This document shows positions 5,672 through 7,493 of a stretch of DNA of 7,493 nt, one piece after another (position 1 is the first letter of the stretch; each line of letters begins with the position of its first letter). The translations under genes were made by a program, and so were the position numbers. This DNA comes from Prevotellaceae bacterium (GTDB taxonomy: Bacteria > Bacteroidota > Bacteroidia > Bacteroidales > UBA932). Under the pieces are notes generated by a model. That model searched no databases and was not told where the DNA came from. It was given only the letters and a program-made list of their open reading frames with translations. The stretch spans positions 1 through 7,493 of the forward strand of contig JAISDK010000006.1 of NCBI GenBank assembly GCA_031264875.1, given 5' to 3'.

Positions 5672-6676
5672 ATGAATCCAGTAATTGAATGTGTGCCGAA
5701 TTTTAGCGAGGGTAGAGATTCTTCGAAAATACAATTGATTTGCAAGTCTATAGAATCAATTTCTGGAGTTCGGCTTCTGCATATCGACATCGGAGCGGAT
5801 GCTAACAGAACGGTTGTTACATTCGTGGGAGCGCCCGAAGCTGTCTGTGATGCTGCTTTCGAGGCAATCAAAATGGCCTCGAAAGTCATTGATATGCAGA
5901 TTCACTGTGGAAAACATCCTCGAATCGGAAGTACCGATGTCTGTCCATTGATTCCGATACGGGACATTAGCATGGAAGACACGGTAAAATATGCCCGCAA
6001 ACTTGCAGAACGTGTTGGCAACATGTTGAATATACCTGTATATTGCTACGAAAATGCCGCATTTGTTCCCGAGCGCAGGAATCTTGCTTTTTGTCGAAAA
6101 GGGGAATACGAATCGCTGAAACAGAAACTTTCAGAACAGAAACCGGATTTCGGGCCGAATGTTTTCAATCCGAAAATTGCAAAAACGGGCGCTGCAATAA
6201 TTGGAGCAAGGGATTTGCTTATTGCTGTAAATTTTAATCTCAACACAAAATCGAAAGATACGGCTTCGCTGATTGCGTCCGGAATACGAGAGAGAGGTAA
6301 AAACAATAACGGTGTAAAACTTAAGGGAATCAAAGCTATAGGCTGGTATATCGCCGATTTCGATATCGCTCAGGTCTCGGTAAATATCACGGAAATAGAG
6401 GCCACTCCGTTACACAGGGTTTTTGAAGAGGTCGTGAAAAGGGCAGGACAACTTGGCGTCGATGTTACCGGAACGGAAATAATAGGTCTGGTTCCCGAAA
6501 AAATTCTGCTCGATTCGGGACGCTATTTTCTTTCGCAGGCAGAAAATGAAAATCCTGCGAATATTTCCGGGGAACTCTTATTGAAAACGGCTATCGAAAA
6601 ACTTGGACTCAATGACTTGTCTCCATTTATACCCGATGAAAAAATACTGGAACGGAAAGCTAAAATTAACGGTTGA
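5672..6676 (+). CDS. ftcD: Glutamate formimidoyltransferase (monofunctional FtcD)
   Basis: The enzyme transfers the formimidoyl group between N-formimidoyl-L-glutamate and tetrahydrofolate in the cytosol. This is the last step of histidine breakdown in folate-using bacteria, feeding one-carbon units into folate. The 334-residue protein starts MNPVIECVPNFSEGRD, the classic family N-terminus. It contains GADANRTVVTFVGAP (41-55) and HCGKHPRIGSTDVCP (78-92), in which His82 corresponds to the catalytic histidine of the mammalian enzyme. The C-terminal subdomain begins near GARDLLIAVNFNLN (178-191) and ends with GTEIIGLVPEKIL (267-279) and an LSPFIPDEKILE tail. No cyclodeaminase domain is fused, as usual in Bacteroidetes. 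ATG 5672 is preferred over an in-frame TTG at 5654 on family length. The usual partners (hutH, hutU, hutI, fchA) are absent on both sides within the window. It converges with the minus-strand PepSY genes. Confidence 0.94.
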   Translation: MNPVIECVPNFSEGRDSSKIQLICKSIESISGVRLLHIDIGADANRTVVTFVGAPEAVCDAAFEAIKMASKVIDMQIHCGKHPRIGSTDVCPLIPIRDISMEDTVKYARKLAERVGNMLNIPVYCYENAAFVPERRNLAFCRKGEYESLKQKLSEQKPDFGPNVFNPKIAKTGAAIIGARDLLIAVNFNLNTKSKDTASLIASGIRERGKNNNGVKLKGIKAIGWYIADFDIAQVSVNITEIEATPLHRVFEEVVKRAGQLGVDVTGTEIIGLVPEKILLDSGRYFLSQAENENPANISGELLLKTAIEKLGLNDLSPFIPDEKILERKAKING

Positions 6677-6713
6677 AACGGTGTTGGCAAAAACATGTCG
6701 GCGCCTCTCCCGT

Positions 6714-6755
6714 AAAAAGAGGGAGATTTCCATCGTTGAAATGAAAATTTCCCTC
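6714..6755 (-). terminator. Intrinsic terminator of the minus-strand PepSY-like operon
   Basis: A hairpin with 15-bp arms (6719-6733 with 6741-6755) and a 7-base loop contains one G.U and one C/A position. Read on the minus strand, it ends with GC-rich CTCCCTC followed at once by TTTTT (complement of 6714-6718), the classic intrinsic terminator order. It begins about 54 bases after the end of the 6809-7255 gene. On the plus strand the stem is followed by A residues, so it should not terminate the formimidoyltransferase transcript in the same way. Confidence 0.7.
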
Positions 6756-6808
6756 AAAAAACTGATAAGGTACAAGTTGGCTGTACTTCACAATTTACCG
6801 GCTACAGT

Positions 6809-7255
6809 TTAGTCGTCGAGACGGATAAATTCGCCTTGTGAATTGAATTTAAGGTCGATGTCGATAGACAGTCCAACTTCGTACCCGTAGTGTTCCCTGT
6901 CTATTTCGACAATGTAACAATTGGGTGATGTGCTTTCTACATACGCTTGTATGTTTTGTGGCAATAAATCAAGAATACTTTTGGGTATTGCCGTGCGTTT
7001 TCCATCCACATTGTCCCAGTCGCCTGATTTTGTGAAGTCAATTTCAAAACCATTGGTCAAATACACGGTATAGTCATGTGAAAATGCTTCCGATTCTCTG
7101 ACAATTAGGCTGATATTGACGTCGGGAAAATGAGCGCTGATGAATTCTCGGCTTACTGCCGGCAATTCCGATTCCGTAATCATCTCTTCTTTTTCGCAGG
7201 AACAGAATGTGGTGGCAAACAGTGCAAAAATTGCAAAATATACTGTACGTTTCAT
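6809..7255 (-). CDS. PepSY-like (DUF2874-type) putative lipoprotein with two repeats
   Basis: The 148-residue protein starts with a signal sequence (MKRTVYF, then a hydrophobic run) ending in FCSC, where Cys20 followed by EKEE looks like a lipidation site, although Phe at -3 is not a canonical lipobox. The mature part holds two diverged copies of a PepSY-like unit: about 30-84 (ELPAVSREFISAHFPD, then a strand pair ending DFTKSGDWDNVDG) and about 89-148 (AIPKSILDLLPQNIQAY, then a strand pair ending DLKFNSQGEFIRLDD). This order of helix, then strands, then a D/G turn is the Bacteroidetes family annotated as beta-lactamase-inhibitor-like, PepSY-like (BLIP fold). It should be extracytoplasmic. 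The molecular role is unknown; a protein-binding or inhibitory role is only suggested by the fold. The gene lies 20 nt downstream of another PepSY-like gene on the same strand, and a terminator follows. Confidence 0.8.
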   Translation of the reverse strand: MKRTVYFAIFALFATTFCSCEKEEMITESELPAVSREFISAHFPDVNISLIVRESEAFSHDYTVYLTNGFEIDFTKSGDWDNVDGKRTAIPKSILDLLPQNIQAYVESTSPNCYIVEIDREHYGYEVGLSIDIDLKFNSQGEFIRLDD

Positions 7256-7275
7256 TTTAGTGTAATTTAAAAATA

Positions 7276-7493
7276 TTAATAATCAAATGTTTGTTCCAGT
7301 ATGGCGCCGTCTTCCCCTATCAGAAATTTCACTTCGGAACCGGAAGATTTGTGCTCCATCTCGATTTTGTAGAAGATTTCGGTTCCTCTCCGAATCGTGT
7401 CAATATCGTCGAAACGATATTTCGGATATTTACTTTCGGCAGCGTTTTTGACCACAGCAGGCAACTCCGAACGGTGAATTTCCTGTACATACA
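7276..7493 (-). CDS. PepSY-like protein, C-terminal part (5' end beyond the window)
   Basis: The frame stays open to the right edge, with 71 residues visible before the TAA at 7276-7278. An internal ATG-less candidate start near 7464 is not needed. The visible part reads YVQEIHRSELPAVVKNAAESK at its start, followed by YPKYRFDDIDTIRRG, FYKIEME, SEVKFLIGEDGAIL and the end EQTFDY. This is a clear single PepSY-like repeat: an ELPxxV helix, YPxY, a YKIEME strand, and an EVKFL strand with a DG turn. Its helix (ELPAVVKNAAESKYP) resembles the first repeat of the neighbour (ELPAVSREFISAHFP), so the two genes are probably old duplicates. A signal sequence and perhaps another repeat are expected upstream. 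Only 20 nt separate it from the next gene, which suggests a shared transcript. Confidence 0.75.
   Translation of the reverse strand, partial: YVQEIHRSELPAVVKNAAESKYPKYRFDDIDTIRRGTEIFYKIEMEHKSSGSEVKFLIGEDGAILEQTFDY

Overview
The window looks like a piece of a Bacteroidetes chromosome, most likely Bacteroidales. Three kinds of evidence point there. First, the proteins: an Lrp/AsnC regulator, PheS with a CxxC-x4-CxxC zinc knuckle, a lipoprotein cyclophilin, and PepSY-like lipoproteins all have the form typical of that phylum. Second, two sites fit the Bacteroidetes promoter consensus (-7 box TAnnTTTG, one with a good -33 box). Third, several genes have no Shine-Dalgarno or use TTG starts. This rests on recognised sequence features; no database search was run.

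Layout. Positions 1-133 hold a tandem 41-bp hairpin repeat that probably continues beyond the left edge. Positions 134-437 are mostly non-coding and contain what looks like a decayed N-terminus of an IS66-type transposase gene. A compact plus-strand operon follows (476-3392): an lrp-like regulator, a lipoprotein peptidyl-prolyl isomerase overlapping it by 8 nt, pheS 9 nt later, and tsaB 15 nt after that. A gap of about 250 bp carries a well-formed promoter (3569-3602). This drives a second plus-strand unit (3645-5601) of two tandem, membrane-anchored M23 (LytM-type) peptidase paralogues that overlap by 8 nt. A gene for glutamate formimidoyltransferase (5672-6676) comes next. On the minus strand, reading in from the right edge, are two PepSY-like genes 20 nt apart (the first cut by the window end), followed by an intrinsic terminator at 6714-6755.

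How the genes fit together. pheS and tsaB both serve translation (tRNA charging with Phe; t6A37 modification of ANN-decoding tRNAs). The cyclophilin probably acts on exported proteins, and the link of the Lrp-type regulator to them is positional only. The two M23 proteins share a cytosolic tail motif, a single membrane segment, a coiled coil and a periplasmic peptidase domain. The second has lost one catalytic histidine, so it may be a regulator or partner of the first. The PepSY pair probably acts in the periplasm, function unknown.

I see no clearly undescribed system. The points most worth a second look are the degenerate second M23 paralogue, the shared N-terminal motif of the pair, the 41-bp hairpin array and the tandem PepSY genes.
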